Positions 8,105-18,729 of a stretch of 48,158 nt of DNA are shown piece by piece. Both the position numbers and the translations under genes were made by a program. Where the stretch lies: assembly GCA_023375785.1 (NCBI GenBank), contig SZWC01003622.1, positions 49,710 through 97,867 on the forward strand. The letters are read 5' to 3'. The DNA comes from Penium margaritaceum (lineage: Eukaryota > Streptophyta > Zygnematophyceae > Desmidiales > Peniaceae). The number at the start of each line of letters is the position of its first letter. The first letter of the stretch is position 1. The notes under the pieces are model-generated. The model was not told the origin of the DNA. It saw only the letters and a list, made by a program, of their open reading frames with translations, and ran no database searches.

Positions 8105-9992
8105 GGCCTGCTCTAGTTGTATTTGGCTTGCTCCACATGTCTTGGGCTTGCTCGAGTTTTCTTGGCCTTGCTCCAGATGTCTTGGCCTTGCTCCAGTTGT
8201 CTTGGCCTTGCTCCAGTTATCTTGGGCTTGCTCCAGTCGTCTTGGGCTTGTCCCAGTTATATTGGGCTTGCTCCAGGTTTCCTAACCTTGCTCCAGTTGT
8301 CCTGGTCTTGCTATAGCTGTATTGGCATTGCTCCAATTGTTTTGGCCTTGCTCTAGTAGTCTTGGTCTTCCTCCAGTTGTCTTGGCCTTGCTCCAGTTGT
8401 CTTGGACGTGCTCCAGTTGTTTTGGGCTTGCTCCAGCTGTCTTGGCTTTGCTCCAGTTGTCTTGGCCTTGCTCCAGCTGTCTTTGGCCTGCTCTAGTTGT
8501 CTTGGGCCTGCTCCAGTTGTCTTGAACTTGCTCCAGTTTTATTGGCCTTGCTCCAGTTAATTTGGCCTTACCTGAGTTGCCTTGGGCTTGCTCTAGTTGC
8601 CTTGGGATTGCTCCATTTGTCTTGGCCTTGCTCCCGTTGTCTTGGGTTTGCTCCAGTTGTCTTGAGATTGCTCCAGTTGTCTTGGCCTTGCTCCAGTTTT
8701 ATTGGCCTTGCTCCAGTTGTTTTTGACTTGCTCCAGATGTCTTGGGCTTGCTCCGGTTGTCTTGGCCTTGCTCCAGTTTTCTTGGGCTTGCTCCAGTTTT
8801 CTTGAGCTAGCTCCAGTTGTCTTGGGCTTGCTCCACTTGTCCTGGCATTGTCCCATTTGTCTTAGGCTTGCTCCAGTTGTCTTGGACTTGTCCCAGTTGT
8901 CTTGGGCTCGCTCCCATTTTCTTGGGCTTGCTCCAGTTGTCTTGGACTTGCTCTAGGCTTATTGGATTTACTCCAGCTTTCTTGGCATTCCTCCAGTTGT
9001 CATAGGCTTGCTCCAGTTGTATTGGACTTTCCCCATTTGTCTGAGGCTTACTCCACTTGTCTTTGGCTTTCTGCAGTTGTCTTGGGCTTGCTCCAGTTGT
9101 CTTGGCCTTGTTCCGGCTGTATTGGGCTTGCTCTAGTTGTCTTGGGATTGCTCTAGCTGTCTTGGGCTTTCCCGCGTTGTCTTGGCATTGTTCCAGTTGT
9201 CTTTGGCTTGCTATGGTTGTATTGGCATTGCTCCAGTTGTCTTGGCCTTGCTCAAGTTTTATTGGGCTTGCTCCAGTTGTCTTGGACTTGCTTCAGTTGT
9301 CTTGGGCTTGTTCCAGTAGTCTTGGGCTTGCTTCAATTCTCTTGGCTCTGCTCCAGTTGTCTTGGCCATGCTTCAGTTGTCGTTGGCATGCTGCAGTTGT
9401 CTTAAGCTTGCTCCAGTTGTGTTGGGCTTGGTCCAATGTTCTTGGCCTTGCTCAAGTTATCTTTGCCTTGCTCTAATTGTCTCAGCCTTGCTCCAGTTGT
9501 TTTGGGCTTGCTCCAGGTGTTCTGGGCTTGCCCCAATGGGCTTGGGATTGCTCCAGTGGTCTTGGGCTTACTCCATTTGTCTTTGCATTGCTCCAGTTGT
9601 CCTGGGCTTGCTCCAGCTGGCTTGGCATTGCTCCAGTTATCCTGGCCTTGCTCCAGTTCTCTTAGCCATGCTCCAGTTGTCCTGACCTTGCTCCAGGTGT
9701 CTTGGCCCACGTCCAGTTGTCTTGGGCCTGATCCTGTTGTTTTGGGCTTGCTCCAGTTGTATGGGCTTTGATCCAGTTGTATTGGCCTTGCTCCAGTTGT
9801 CTTTGGCATGCTCCAGTTGTCTTCGGCTTGCTCCAAGTTTTTTTTTGGCCTTGCTCTAGTTGTCTTGGCTTTGCTCCAGTTGTATTGGGCTTGCTCCAGT
9901 TGTTGTAGGCTTGTTCTAGTTGCCTTGGCCTTGCTCCAGCTGTCTTGGGCTTGCTCTTGTTGTCTTGGCCTTGCTCATGTTGTCTTACTTTA
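8105..9992 (-). repeat. 20-bp satellite, minus polarity
   Basis: On the plus strand the monomer reads CTTGGGCTTGCTCCAGTTGT and so on, the complement of the preceding array. The last 1.2 kb shares rare variant markers with other arrays: the CCCCAATGGGCTTGGG block near 9531 also occurs at about 26457, and on the opposite strand near 41261 and, with one change, near 15985. The array ends against LTR element 2. Confidence 0.97.
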
Positions 9993-9997
9993 AAGAC
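9993..9997. repeat. Target-site duplication, left copy (AAGAC)
   Basis: AAGAC directly precedes the 5' LTR and is repeated directly after the 3' LTR at 13917-13921. Five bases is the usual length for LTR-retrotransposon integration. Confidence 0.75.
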
Positions 9998-10602
9998 GGT
10001 CAGAAATGTGTGCTCTCTGCCTCTGCATCTTGTCATGAGAGGGCCCCGGATAAATCAAGAAGAGGTCCAGATCATCTCTCAAAAGAGAGACCAAATAATT
10101 GGTCCAACGGTTGTCAGTGGACCGTTACCGACCAAGATGACGAAGAATCGTCCGCGTCCGGCTAGCGAAGAAGCCGTTCCTCCTTTTCGTTTCTCTGTTT
10201 CCTGGTACATGTGGAGGATGTTCATTCCCTCCAGAATTAACCAGAACAGTTCTTTCCATCATGTTCCCCCTTGGTTCCGCGGCTTCGCCGCCGCGTCTTC
10301 GCTCTACTCGCATCTCGCATTCCTTGTCCTCGCCAAGCCATCTTCAGCTCTCTGATCTTCGCTCCATCACACTCGCTCTTTTGCTCAGTTCCCAGCTCGC
10401 CATCACTCTTCTTGCTCTTTCTCTGTCTCTCTTTCAACTATGTGTTTACCTTATCTTGTCTGCTCCTTGGCCTCCATCAAGCTCTGTGACTAACTCCTCG
10501 GGGCCGCTCTCGCTTACGTCACTATGCTGGCGCTCTCCTGCATGTTCCGATGCTTCTGCTTGCTCCTGCTAACGGTGTTCTCGTGCTTACATTCTGCTGA
10601 CA
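9998..10602 (+). repeat. 5' LTR of element 2
   Basis: 605 bp, running from GGTCAGAAATGTG to CTGCTGACA directly before the PBS. It aligns along its whole length with 13306-13916, with scattered substitutions and small indels. The moderate divergence implies an old insertion; I did not compute identity. It keeps the reading frame that forms the gag C-terminus in the 3' copy, here ending DDEESSASG then TAG at about 10165. Confidence 0.92.
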
Positions 10603-10614
10603 TGGTATCAGAGC
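10603..10614 (+). other. Primer-binding site (initiator tRNA-Met type), element 2
   Basis: TGGTATCAGAGC follows the LTR terminal CA with no gap, identical to the element 1 site. Confidence 0.92.
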
Positions 10615-12690
10615 ATCAGGTGACACCACCTGGTGCCCCGTGACGTCGTCATCGCTCTGCTGCCATTCGCTCTTCAATGCCTTGATCTGCATTCCTCTGT
10701 CGCCGCTACCGTCACCTCGCGCCTCTCCACTTTGCCAGCAGCTGACATCAGCAGCACTGCTTGGAGAAGTTCTCGCGCAAAATAAACACTATGTCATCCT
10801 GAAAAAACCCTGTGCCCATTCTGCGCCCGTGGCCAGCTCTTGGTGACTTGTCGTCCACAGTACTTGCAAGCAGCTCCCGAGCCGCCGCCTGCCGTCAACT
10901 ACCTGGAAGTATCCTACCGTCCGCCATCCACTACCTTTCATTTCCTCGACCGCCGCAAGCATCTCCGATCTTATCCTCTCCTCTCACCCGCCTCGTCACC
11001 TACCTCTACCTTATCATCTTCAGCTTGCATTGCATCCATCATCTCGAGCCGCCTCCTTGCATCGCCTTCTTTCTTTGTCAGCAGCAGCAGCAGAACTACC
11101 ATCATCGGACACCACCAGTCTTCTTGCTCCCATTGCGAGCCAACTGGGAAACAAGCCGTCACTCTCCTGACACCCATGTTGACTTCGACTTCCGACTTTT
11201 GGGGTAAAAGTCTAAGTCGGAGAGTCGGTCAAAGTCGACTTAAGGTCGACTTAGATATTGGCAGTGGAACATAGATTATGAGTTGCTGGTTCCAACGCAA
11301 TTTGAATCACTAAATTCCGTTAAGTTTGGAGGAAGTTATGAATGTTCAAACTTGGGATGTACATAAACACCTCATGCAGCTACATTTTGTTTACAAATGG
11401 CTTCCTATGACATCATCTACATGTTATATATGCAATCCATCAAGTGTTGAAAGGCACGTAAATAATGTTTTTTACTTTAGTGTACTTGAGACGCAGTACT
11501 TGGCACACCATAATGAGCCTCCTAACCAGTTGGAGGAAAACCGACTTCCGACTTGGCTCATCAGGAGCCGACTTCCGACTTTCGACTTCCGACTTGGCCA
11601 TCGACTTCGACTTCCCAAAGTCAAAATGGCCTGACACCAGCGGACCAGTGCCTCTGCCCGTGGCATGACTCCTCCACCGCAACCAACATCCTCTAACTGC
11701 CATGATATCGGACACCACCAGTCTTCCTGCCCGCCGAGGGCCAACTGGGGAAACAAGCCGCCACTCTCCTGAAAACAGAGCAAGTGGTTGTCTCGGTCTT
11801 CCTCTCTACTGCGCTGCCTCTCATCTCGCCATCCTGTGTTCGCCTCGCTCTCCACCTTTCTCATCCAGCATCGTCATCAGCCTTCCATTCCCTTCTCATC
11901 ATCATCACCTCCAGCTTCGCTCAAGCCTCCTCTGCCTCATCAGCCACTCACCTCACCACATCTCCGCCCGCCACTTCACCATCAGCATCGTCTGCATCGA
12001 CTTTGCATCCATCATCTTCATCAGGATGTGCCACGCACTTAGTCATCAGCCGCCTCTTCATTCCTTCGCATCACTTTCCGCTCGGCACAAGGACCTGCCC
12101 GGTCGCATCGCCTGTTGCGCGACGACTTGCACCCATGCCGAAACTCCCTGCAGCGCACGCGGCTGGCCCCTGCGCCCACTCAGTCATTATCAACCTCCGT
12201 CTTCTCATCAGTAACCATCATCAGCATCTTGGGCCAGCCTGCACGAGCTAGCTGCCTGCCTTGCAGCAGCCTGTAGCGACGTCGGCAGCAGATTTCCTGC
12301 GGCGCGTTGGCCCCTGCCATCCCCTTCCCGCATCCTATCCCTCTATTTCAACAGCACACGTGATTTCGCCCCTGCGCCCACGCAGTCGTCGCTTGTTCCT
12401 TCGCTTTCATCATCATCTTCTGCACGGCACTTGGATCCACTTGGTCGCATCGCCCGCTCTCCGACGACCCGCGCCCATGCCGACAACATCCACTGTGCAC
12501 GAGGTTTCATCCATGCGCCCGCTTCATTCCTCATCATCCTTCCACATCTTTCCAATACGCCCAGTCACTTCATTTGGTTCAAGACCATTTGCGACCACTT
12601 AACTGCTCAGCCTGCCTCCTCCATCACTCATCCTTCCTCCCACTTTTTATCCACTCAAACCTCCTAGCTGGACCGTCCGCCCCACTGACC
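10615..12690 (+). other. Leader of element 2 (non-coding)
   Basis: Homologous to the element 1 leader. It has the same pair of ATCGGACACCACCAG blocks (about 11104-11166 and 11707-11768) and diverged units of the GCGCACGTGG repeat near 12151, 12355 and 12498. A MITE-like insert occupies 11175-11630. Open frames here are short, overlapping and low in complexity. I see no gene. Confidence 0.75.
11175..11630. mobile_element. MITE-like DNA transposon (probably hAT-type) inside element 2
   Basis: A 456-bp AT-richer block is flanked by the 8-bp direct repeat CTGACACC (11167-11174 and 11631-11638). Element 1 has the empty site: its leader runs through CTCCTGGCATCAGCAG at 1452-1467 with one copy of the target and no insert. 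The ends form short imperfect inverted repeats, CATGTTGACTT at the left and CATTTTGACTT (minus strand, from 11628) at the right, with two extra bases at the right end. Many subterminal copies of GACTTCCGACTT occur in both orientations near the ends. The 8-bp duplication and subterminal repeats fit hAT-type non-autonomous elements. No transposase is encoded. Confidence 0.78.
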
Positions 12691-13473
12691 ATGACCTTCA
12701 TTGCCAAAATGTCTCCTCTCCCTGCATCCTGACCTCTTATCAATGCCACCACCTGCATATATGGTCCAGTCAACTTCTCATCCTTCCCTCATCACTTTCT
12801 TACACCATGTAAGAATCTAACCCGCACTGCAAGAGGAGCGACAAACATTTTGCAGTGCTCGCAAGGCTTCTGCAATCTCTTTCACCTCAACTACATCAAG
12901 GCCGTCTCAATCTCCTACACTCTTCAACACTACCCTCTCTACAAAGGAGGTGGATGCTTCTCTGCAAACTTCCACTCCACATTGGTGCCCTTTGTGGAAT
13001 AATAAATTCGTGAGGCACTACTCAGTATTGCAGCTCCCATCTACCATCCACTCATTCGCAAATGCAAGTGCACCCTCAGTGAGATGTGGAGAGACCTGCT
13101 TCATGTATGCCGGTGCCCTATTCCTCCACCAGCCCACAAACCTCCAAGATTACAACACTGTCGAATAGTAGCTCCTGCTCATATCCGACTGGTTTACGAC
13201 TGCTACAAGGATGATACTCAGGGACTAGACTCACGCACGGTTTGTGCCCTGGCAACATCAAAGAGAAAACGAATATCACAAGAAGCGAGTCATATTCAGG
13301 GAGGGTGTCGGAAATGTGTGCTCTCTGACTCTGCATCTTGTCATGAGAGGGCCCCGGGTAAATCAAGAAGAGGTCCAGATCATCTCTCGAAAGAGAGAAA
13401 AAATAATTGGTTCAACGGTTGTCAGTGGACCATTACCGACCAAGATGATGAAGAATCGTCCGGGTCCGACTAG
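12691..13473 (+). pseudogene. Gag-like frame of element 2 with three internal stops
   Basis: One reading frame runs from ATG 12691 to TAG 13471-13473. It is interrupted only by TGA at 12730 and the adjacent TAA TAA at 13000-13005. It aligns with element 1 Gag in several blocks: GFCNLF against GFCDLF, the IYHPLIRK...LSEMWRDLL block against SYHTLVEE...PDLWYRLL, and IVAPAHIRLV against MIAPPIRRV. The order is conserved, but the protein is more cysteine-rich and shorter in the middle. No typical CCHC knuckle is present. The frame crosses the purine tract and continues 168 bp into the 3' LTR, ending in the acidic tail DDEESSGSD, comparable to SDNNTSSD in element 1. Whether the stops are real mutations or assembly errors cannot be told here. 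If real, the copy is dead. Confidence 0.68.
13299..13305 (+). other. Polypurine tract of element 2
   Basis: GGGAGGG lies directly before the 3' LTR start TGTCGG and is equivalent to ACGGAGGG in element 1. Confidence 0.75.
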
Positions 13474-13916
13474 CGAAGAAGCCATTGCTCCTTTTTGTTT
13501 TTCTGCTTCCTGGTACATATGGAGGATGTTCATTCCCTCCAAACTTAACCAGAGCAGTTCTTTCCATCCTGTTCCCCTTTGTTTCCGCGGCTTTGCCGCC
13601 ATGTCTTCGCTCTGCTCGCATCTCTCATACCTTGTCCTTGCTAAGACATCTTAAGCTCTCATATCTTTGCTCCGTCACACTCGCTCTTTCGCTCAGATCC
13701 CAGCTCGCCATCACTCGTCTTGCTCTTGCTCTGTCTCTCTCTCTCTCTCAATAGCGCGTCTACATTATCTCGTCTGCTCCTTGGCCTCCGTCAAGCTCTG
13801 CGACTAACTCCTCGCGACCACTCTCGCTTACGTCACTGTGCTGACGCTCTCGTGCATGTTCCGATGCTTCTGCTTACTCCTGCTACCACTGTTCTTGTAC
13901 TTTCATTCTTCTGACA
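13306..13916 (+). repeat. 3' LTR of element 2
   Basis: 611 bp, TGTCGGAAATG...CTTCTGACA, matching the 5' LTR throughout. Its first 168 bp continue the gag-like frame. It carries the family block GGAGGATGTTCATTCCCTCC near 13521. AAGAC follows at 13917. Confidence 0.92.
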
Positions 13917-13987
13917 AAGACAACTGGAGCAAGGCAAAGACAATTGGATCAAAACCAATACAACTGGAGCAAGCCCAAGACAACTGG
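13917..13987 (+). repeat. Short plus-polarity satellite piece with right target-site duplication
   Basis: It begins with AAGAC (13917-13921), the right target-site duplication, and contains about three and a half 20-bp monomers in plus polarity before polarity reverses at GACAACTGGCTTGCTCCTG. Confidence 0.85.
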
Positions 13988-14777
13988 CTTGCTCCTGTTG
14001 TCTTGGGCTTGCTCCAGTTGTATTGGCCTTGCTCCATTTGTATTGGACTTGCTCCAGATGTCTTGGGCTTGGTTCATTTTTCATTAGCTTGCCCTAGTTG
14101 TCTTGGCCTTGCTCTTATCGTCTTGGCCTTGCTCCAGTTGTCTTGGGCTTGGTCCACTTGTCTTGTTCTTGCTCCTGCTGTCGTGGGCTTGCTCCGGTTG
14201 TCTTGGGGTTGCTCCAGTAGTTTTGGGCTTGCTCCAGTTGCCTTGGCCTTGCTCCTGTTTTATCAGGCTTGCTCCAGTTGTCTTCGGCTTGCTCCAGTTG
14301 TCGTGGCCTTGCTCCTGTTATATTTGGCTTGCTCCAATTGCCTTTGGCTTGCTCCAGTTGTCTCAGCCATGATCCAGCTGTCTTTGACTGGATCCAGTTG
14401 TCTTGGGCTTGCTCTAGTTGTATTGGCCTTGCTCCTGTTTTCTTGGACTTGCTCCACCTGTTTTGGGCAAACTCCAGGTTTATTGAAATTGCTCCAGCTG
14501 TCTTGGCCTTGCTCCCGTCGTCATAGGCTTGCTCCAATTGTCTTGGGCTTGCCCCAGTTGTCTTGGGCTTGCTCCACTTGTCTTGGGCTTGCTCCTGTTG
14601 TCTTGGGCTTGCTCTCGTTGTCTTGGCCTTGCGCCAGTTGTATTGGGCTAGCTCCAATTGTATTGGGCTTGCTCCAGTTGTATTGGCCTTGCTCCAGTTG
14701 TCTTGGGCTTGCTCCAGCTGTTTTGGCATTGATCCAGTTGTCTTGGCCTTGCTCTAGCTGTCTTGGGCTTGCTCCAA
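13988..14777 (-). repeat. 20-bp satellite, minus polarity; one arm of inverted duplication A
   Basis: About 40 monomers. It ends in a palindrome: arms 14761-14776 and 14779-14794 (TCTTGGGCTTGCTCCA and its complement) with AC between. The segment matches, in inverse orientation, 27664-28453. Confidence 0.96.
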
Positions 14778-16120
14778 CTGGAGCAAGCCCAAGAAAACTG
14801 GAGCTATCCCAAGACAAGTGGAGCATGCCCAAGACAACTGGAGCAAGCCCAAACAACTCAAACAAGACCAAGACAAATGGAGCAAGCCCAAGACAGCTGG
14901 ATCAAGCCCAATGCAACTGGGGAAATTCTGAGACAACTCGAGCAAGGCAAAGATAACTGGAGCAAGGCCAATACAACTAGGGCCAGCCCAAGACAACTGG
15001 AGTAAGGCCAAGACAACTGGAGCAAGGCCAAGCCAGCTGGAGCAAGCCCAATACAACTGGAGCAAGCCCAAGACAACTGGATCAAGCCCAAGACAACTGG
15101 AGCAAGGCCAAGACAACTGGAGCAAGGCCAAGCCAGCTGGAGCAAGCCCAATACAACTGGAGCAAGCCCAAGACAACTGGATCAAGCCCAAGACAACTGG
15201 AGCCATGCCAAGAAAACTGGAGTCAGGCCAAGAAAACAGGAGGAAGCCCAAGACAACTCGAGCAAGCCCAATACAACTGGAGCAGGCCCAATACAACTGG
15301 AGCAAGGCCAAGACAACAGGAGCAAGGCCAAAACAACTGGAGCAAGCCCAAGACAACTGGATTAGGCCCAAGACAACTGGAGTAATGCCAAGACAACTGG
15401 AGCAAGGCCAAGACAACTGGAGCAAGGCCAAGTCAACTTGAGCAATGCCAAGACAGCTGGAGAAAGCCCAAGACAACTGGAGGAAGGCCAAGAAAACTAG
15501 AGCAAGCCCAAGATAATTACAGCAAGCCCAAGATACCTGGGGCAAGCCCAAGACAACTGGAGCAAGACCAACACAAGAGGAGCAAGGCCAAGACAGCAGG
15601 AGCAAGCCCGAGACAGCTAGAGCAAGGCCAAGACAACTGGAACAAGCCTACAACAACTGGAGCAAGGCCAAGACAACTGTAGCAAGGCCAAAAAAACTTG
15701 GAGGAAGCCGAAGAAAACTGGAGCACGCCAAAGAAAACTGGAGCAAGGCCAAGACAACAGGATCAAAGCCAATACAAGTTGAGCAAGCCCAAGACAACTA
15801 GAGCAGGCCCAAGACAACTGGAGGTAAGCCACGATAACAGGAGCAAGGCCAGGACAACTGGAGCATGGCTAAGAGAACCGGAGCAAGGCCAAGATAACTA
15901 GAGCAATGCCAAGCCAGCTGGAGCAAGCCCAATACAACTGGAGCAATGCGAAGACAAGTGGAGCAAGCTCAAGACCACTGGAGCAAGCCCAAGCCCATTC
16001 GGACAAGCCCAGGACACCTGGAGCAAGCCCAGAACAACTAAATCAAGGCGGAGACAACTGCAGCAAGGCAAAGATAACTGGAGCAAGGCCAAGAAAACTG
16101 GACCAAGCCCAAGACAACTG
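13988..16120. repeat. Inverted duplication, copy A
   Basis: This segment matches the inverse of about 26345-28453, including the internal polarity switch. From the palindrome centre to the outer end (about 790 bp) the two copies keep the same length. On the other side, a marker 1,303 bp from the centre in A lies 1,282 bp from the centre in B. The difference is about one 20-bp monomer, which agrees with the local repeat having period 100 bp in A and 80 bp in B. Confidence 0.85.
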
Positions 16121-18059
16121 GAGCAAGATCAAGACAACTGGAGCATGCCAAAGACAACTGAAGCAAGGCCAAGACAACTGGAGCAGAGCCAAGAAAACTG
16201 AAGCAAGCCCAAGACTACTGGAGCAGGCCCAAGACAACTGAAGCAAGTCCAAGCGAACTTCACCAAGCCCAACACGACTAGAGCAAGGCCAAGACAACTG
16301 GAGCAATGCCAAGACAGCTGGAGCAAGCCCAAGACAACTGGAACAATGCCAAGACAACGGGGGAAAGCACAAGACAGCTGGAGCAATCCCAAGACAACTG
16401 GAGCAAGCCCAATACAGCCGGAGAAAGGCCAAGACAACTGGAGCAGGCCCAAGACAACTGAAGCAAGCCAAAGACAAATGGAGTAAGCCCAAGATGAATG
16501 GGTAAAGCCCAAGACAACTAGAGCAAGACTATGAAAACTGGAGCAATGCCAAAAAAGCTGGAGTAATTCCAAGAAACCTGGAGCAAGTCCAGGATAATTG
16601 GAGCAAGCCAAAGAAAATTGGAGCAAGCCCAAGACAACTGGGACAAGCCCAGGACAACTGGAGCAAGCCTAAGACAACTGGGGCAAGGCCAATACAACTG
16701 GATCAAGCCCTAGACAACTGGAGCCAGCCCACGTCAACTGGAGCAAGCCCAAGAAAATTGGAGCAAGGGCAAGACAACTAGAGCAGGCCCAAGACACCAG
16801 GAGCAAGTCAAAAACAACTGGAGCAAGGCCAAGACAACTCGAGCAAGGCCAAGATGACTGGTGTAATCCTAAGACAACTGGACCAAACGCAAGACAACAG
16901 GAGCAAGGCCAAGAGAACTGGAGCATACCCAATGCATTTGGAGCAAACGCAAGGTAACTGAAGGAAGCCCAAATCAACTGGGGCAAGGCCAATACAACAG
17001 GAGTAAGGCAAATAAATCTGGAGCAAGTTCAAAACAACTGGAGCAAGCAGAAGACAACTGGAGCAGGCCACAGATAGATGGAGCAAGGCCAAGACAACTG
17101 GAGCAAAGCCAAGGCAGCTGGGGAAAGCCCAAGACAACTAGAGCAGGCCCAAGACAACTGGAACAAGGCCAAGACAACTAGAGCAAGACCAAGACCACTG
17201 GAGCAAGGCCAAGACAATTGGAGCAATGCCAAGACATCTGGAGCAAGCCCAAGACAACTGGAGCAAGGCTAGGACAACTGGAGCAAGCCCAAGACAACTA
17301 GAACAAGCCCAATATAACTGGGACAAGCCCAAGACAACTGGAACAAGCCCAAGACAACTGAAGCAAGGCCAAGACATCTGGAGCAAGGCCAAGACAACTG
17401 GAGCAAGGCCAAGAAAACTCGAGCAAGCCCAAGACATCTGGAGCAAGCCGAAGACAACTAGATCAGGCCCAAGACAACCGGAGGAAGGCCAAGACAACTG
17501 GAGCAAGGCCAAGACACCTGGAGCCAGCCCAAGACAATTGGAGCAGGCCCAAGACAGCTGGAGCAAGGACAAGACAGATGGAGCAGGCCCACGATATCTG
17601 GAACAAGGCCAAGACAACGACAGGAAGGCCAAGACAAGTGGAGGAAGGCCAATAAAACTGAAGTAAATCCAAGTCAATTGGAGCATGTCCAAGACAATTG
17701 GAGCAAGGCCAAGACAAATGGAGCAACGCCAAGACAGCTGGAGCAAGCCCAAGACAATTGGAGCAGGCCCAAGACAACTGGAGCAAGGCCAAGACAATTG
17801 GAGCAAGGCCAATACGACTGAAGCAAGGCCAAGACAAATGGAGCAATGCCAGGACAGCAGGAGCAAGCCCAAGACAACTGAAGCAAGGCCAAGACAACTG
17901 GAGCAAGCCCAAGACAACTAGAGCAAGTCCAAGATAACTTGGACAAGCCCAAGGCAACTGAAGCAAGGCCAAGACAACATGAGCAAGCCCAACACAACTG
18001 GAGCAAGCCCAAGACAACTGGAGGAAGCTTAAGAAAACTGGATTATGCCAAAGACAACT
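14778..18059 (+). repeat. 20-bp satellite, plus polarity
   Basis: About 164 monomers. An 80-bp block (15021-15100) is repeated without change at 15121-15200, a recent local duplication of period 100 bp. The first 1.3 kb belongs to the inverted duplication with 26.3-27.7 kb. The array stops at a retroelement fragment (18060). Confidence 0.96.
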
Positions 18060-18729
18060 GAAGCGCACGTGGCTCCGTCCCTGCGCCCACTCAACCATCA
18101 GTCATCTTCGCCATCATTCGTCCTCCACTTCCACATCGTTTTCCACTCAGTACAAGGATCCACCCAGTCGCATTGCCCGTTCTGCAATGACCCGTGCCCA
18201 CGCCGAAACGTCCGCTACGCACGTGGTTTCGTCCCTGCACCCATTCTTTCATCATCCACTTTCCCCTCCTCATCATCAGCATTTGTGGCCAGCACAAGGA
18301 TCTTTACGAGCCAGCTGCCCGCTTTGCTGCAGCCTGCAACCACACCGGTAGCAGGTTTATCGCGGGGCGTTGGCTCTGGCCTTCCCCTTGCCGCATCCTA
18401 TTTGTCTGTTGCAGCAGTGCATGTGGTTTCACCCCTGCGGCCACTCCTCCATCATCCGCCTTCATCGTCTACTCAGCACAAGGATCCACTCAATCGTATC
18501 GCCCGTTTCACGACGACCTGCACCTACGCTGCAATTTCCACAGCGCACGTGGTTCCATCCATGTGCCCTGAGGGTCATTCATACGTGAACTGCTAGCGTC
18601 CTCATCGTCAACTTGCTCTGCTCTGCCTACATCGTAAGCCTGTCACAGCATGCTAGATTAACCGGTTCCGCCTCCCTGGCCTCATCAATGGCCAACCCTT
18701 GGCCACCTGCCCAACTCTTGATGAAGATG
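18060..18729 (+). mobile_element. Truncated retroelement fragment: leader repeats and the first codons of gag
   Basis: It contains units of the family leader repeat (near 18064, 18217, 18412 and 18541) and blocks like CACAAGGATCCAC. It then reaches ATG 18688 (MANPW), homologous to the gag start of element 1 at 2548. A one-base deletion relative to element 1 breaks the frame within the next ten codons, and the homology stops at GAAGATGG, where satellite resumes. There is no LTR, PBS or target-site duplication. It is probably a remnant captured in the array by rearrangement. Confidence 0.82.

Larger units (their letters stand above)
9998..13916 (+). mobile_element. LTR element 2: complete, gag-only, with target-site duplication
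   Basis: This 3.9-kb element has two LTRs of 605 and 611 bp, a PBS, a leader, a gag frame with three stops and a purine tract. It is flanked by AAGAC at 9993-9997 and 13917-13921, a 5-bp target-site duplication. The left flank is satellite of minus polarity, where AAGAC is not part of the plus-strand monomer, so the match is not simply array periodicity. The right flank is of plus polarity, so the element sits exactly at a polarity switch. It is the same family as element 1 (shared leader repeats, gag and LTR core), also without pol. A 456-bp MITE-like insert lies in the leader. The 5' LTR starts GGTCAG where the 3' LTR has TGTCGG, so the terminal T is probably mutated. Confidence 0.9.

Noticed and set aside
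18060..18729. Target-site duplication around the retroelement fragment
   Set aside because: The flanking bases do not match, and both ends stop inside internal sequence, so it is a rearranged fragment rather than an insertion in its own right.
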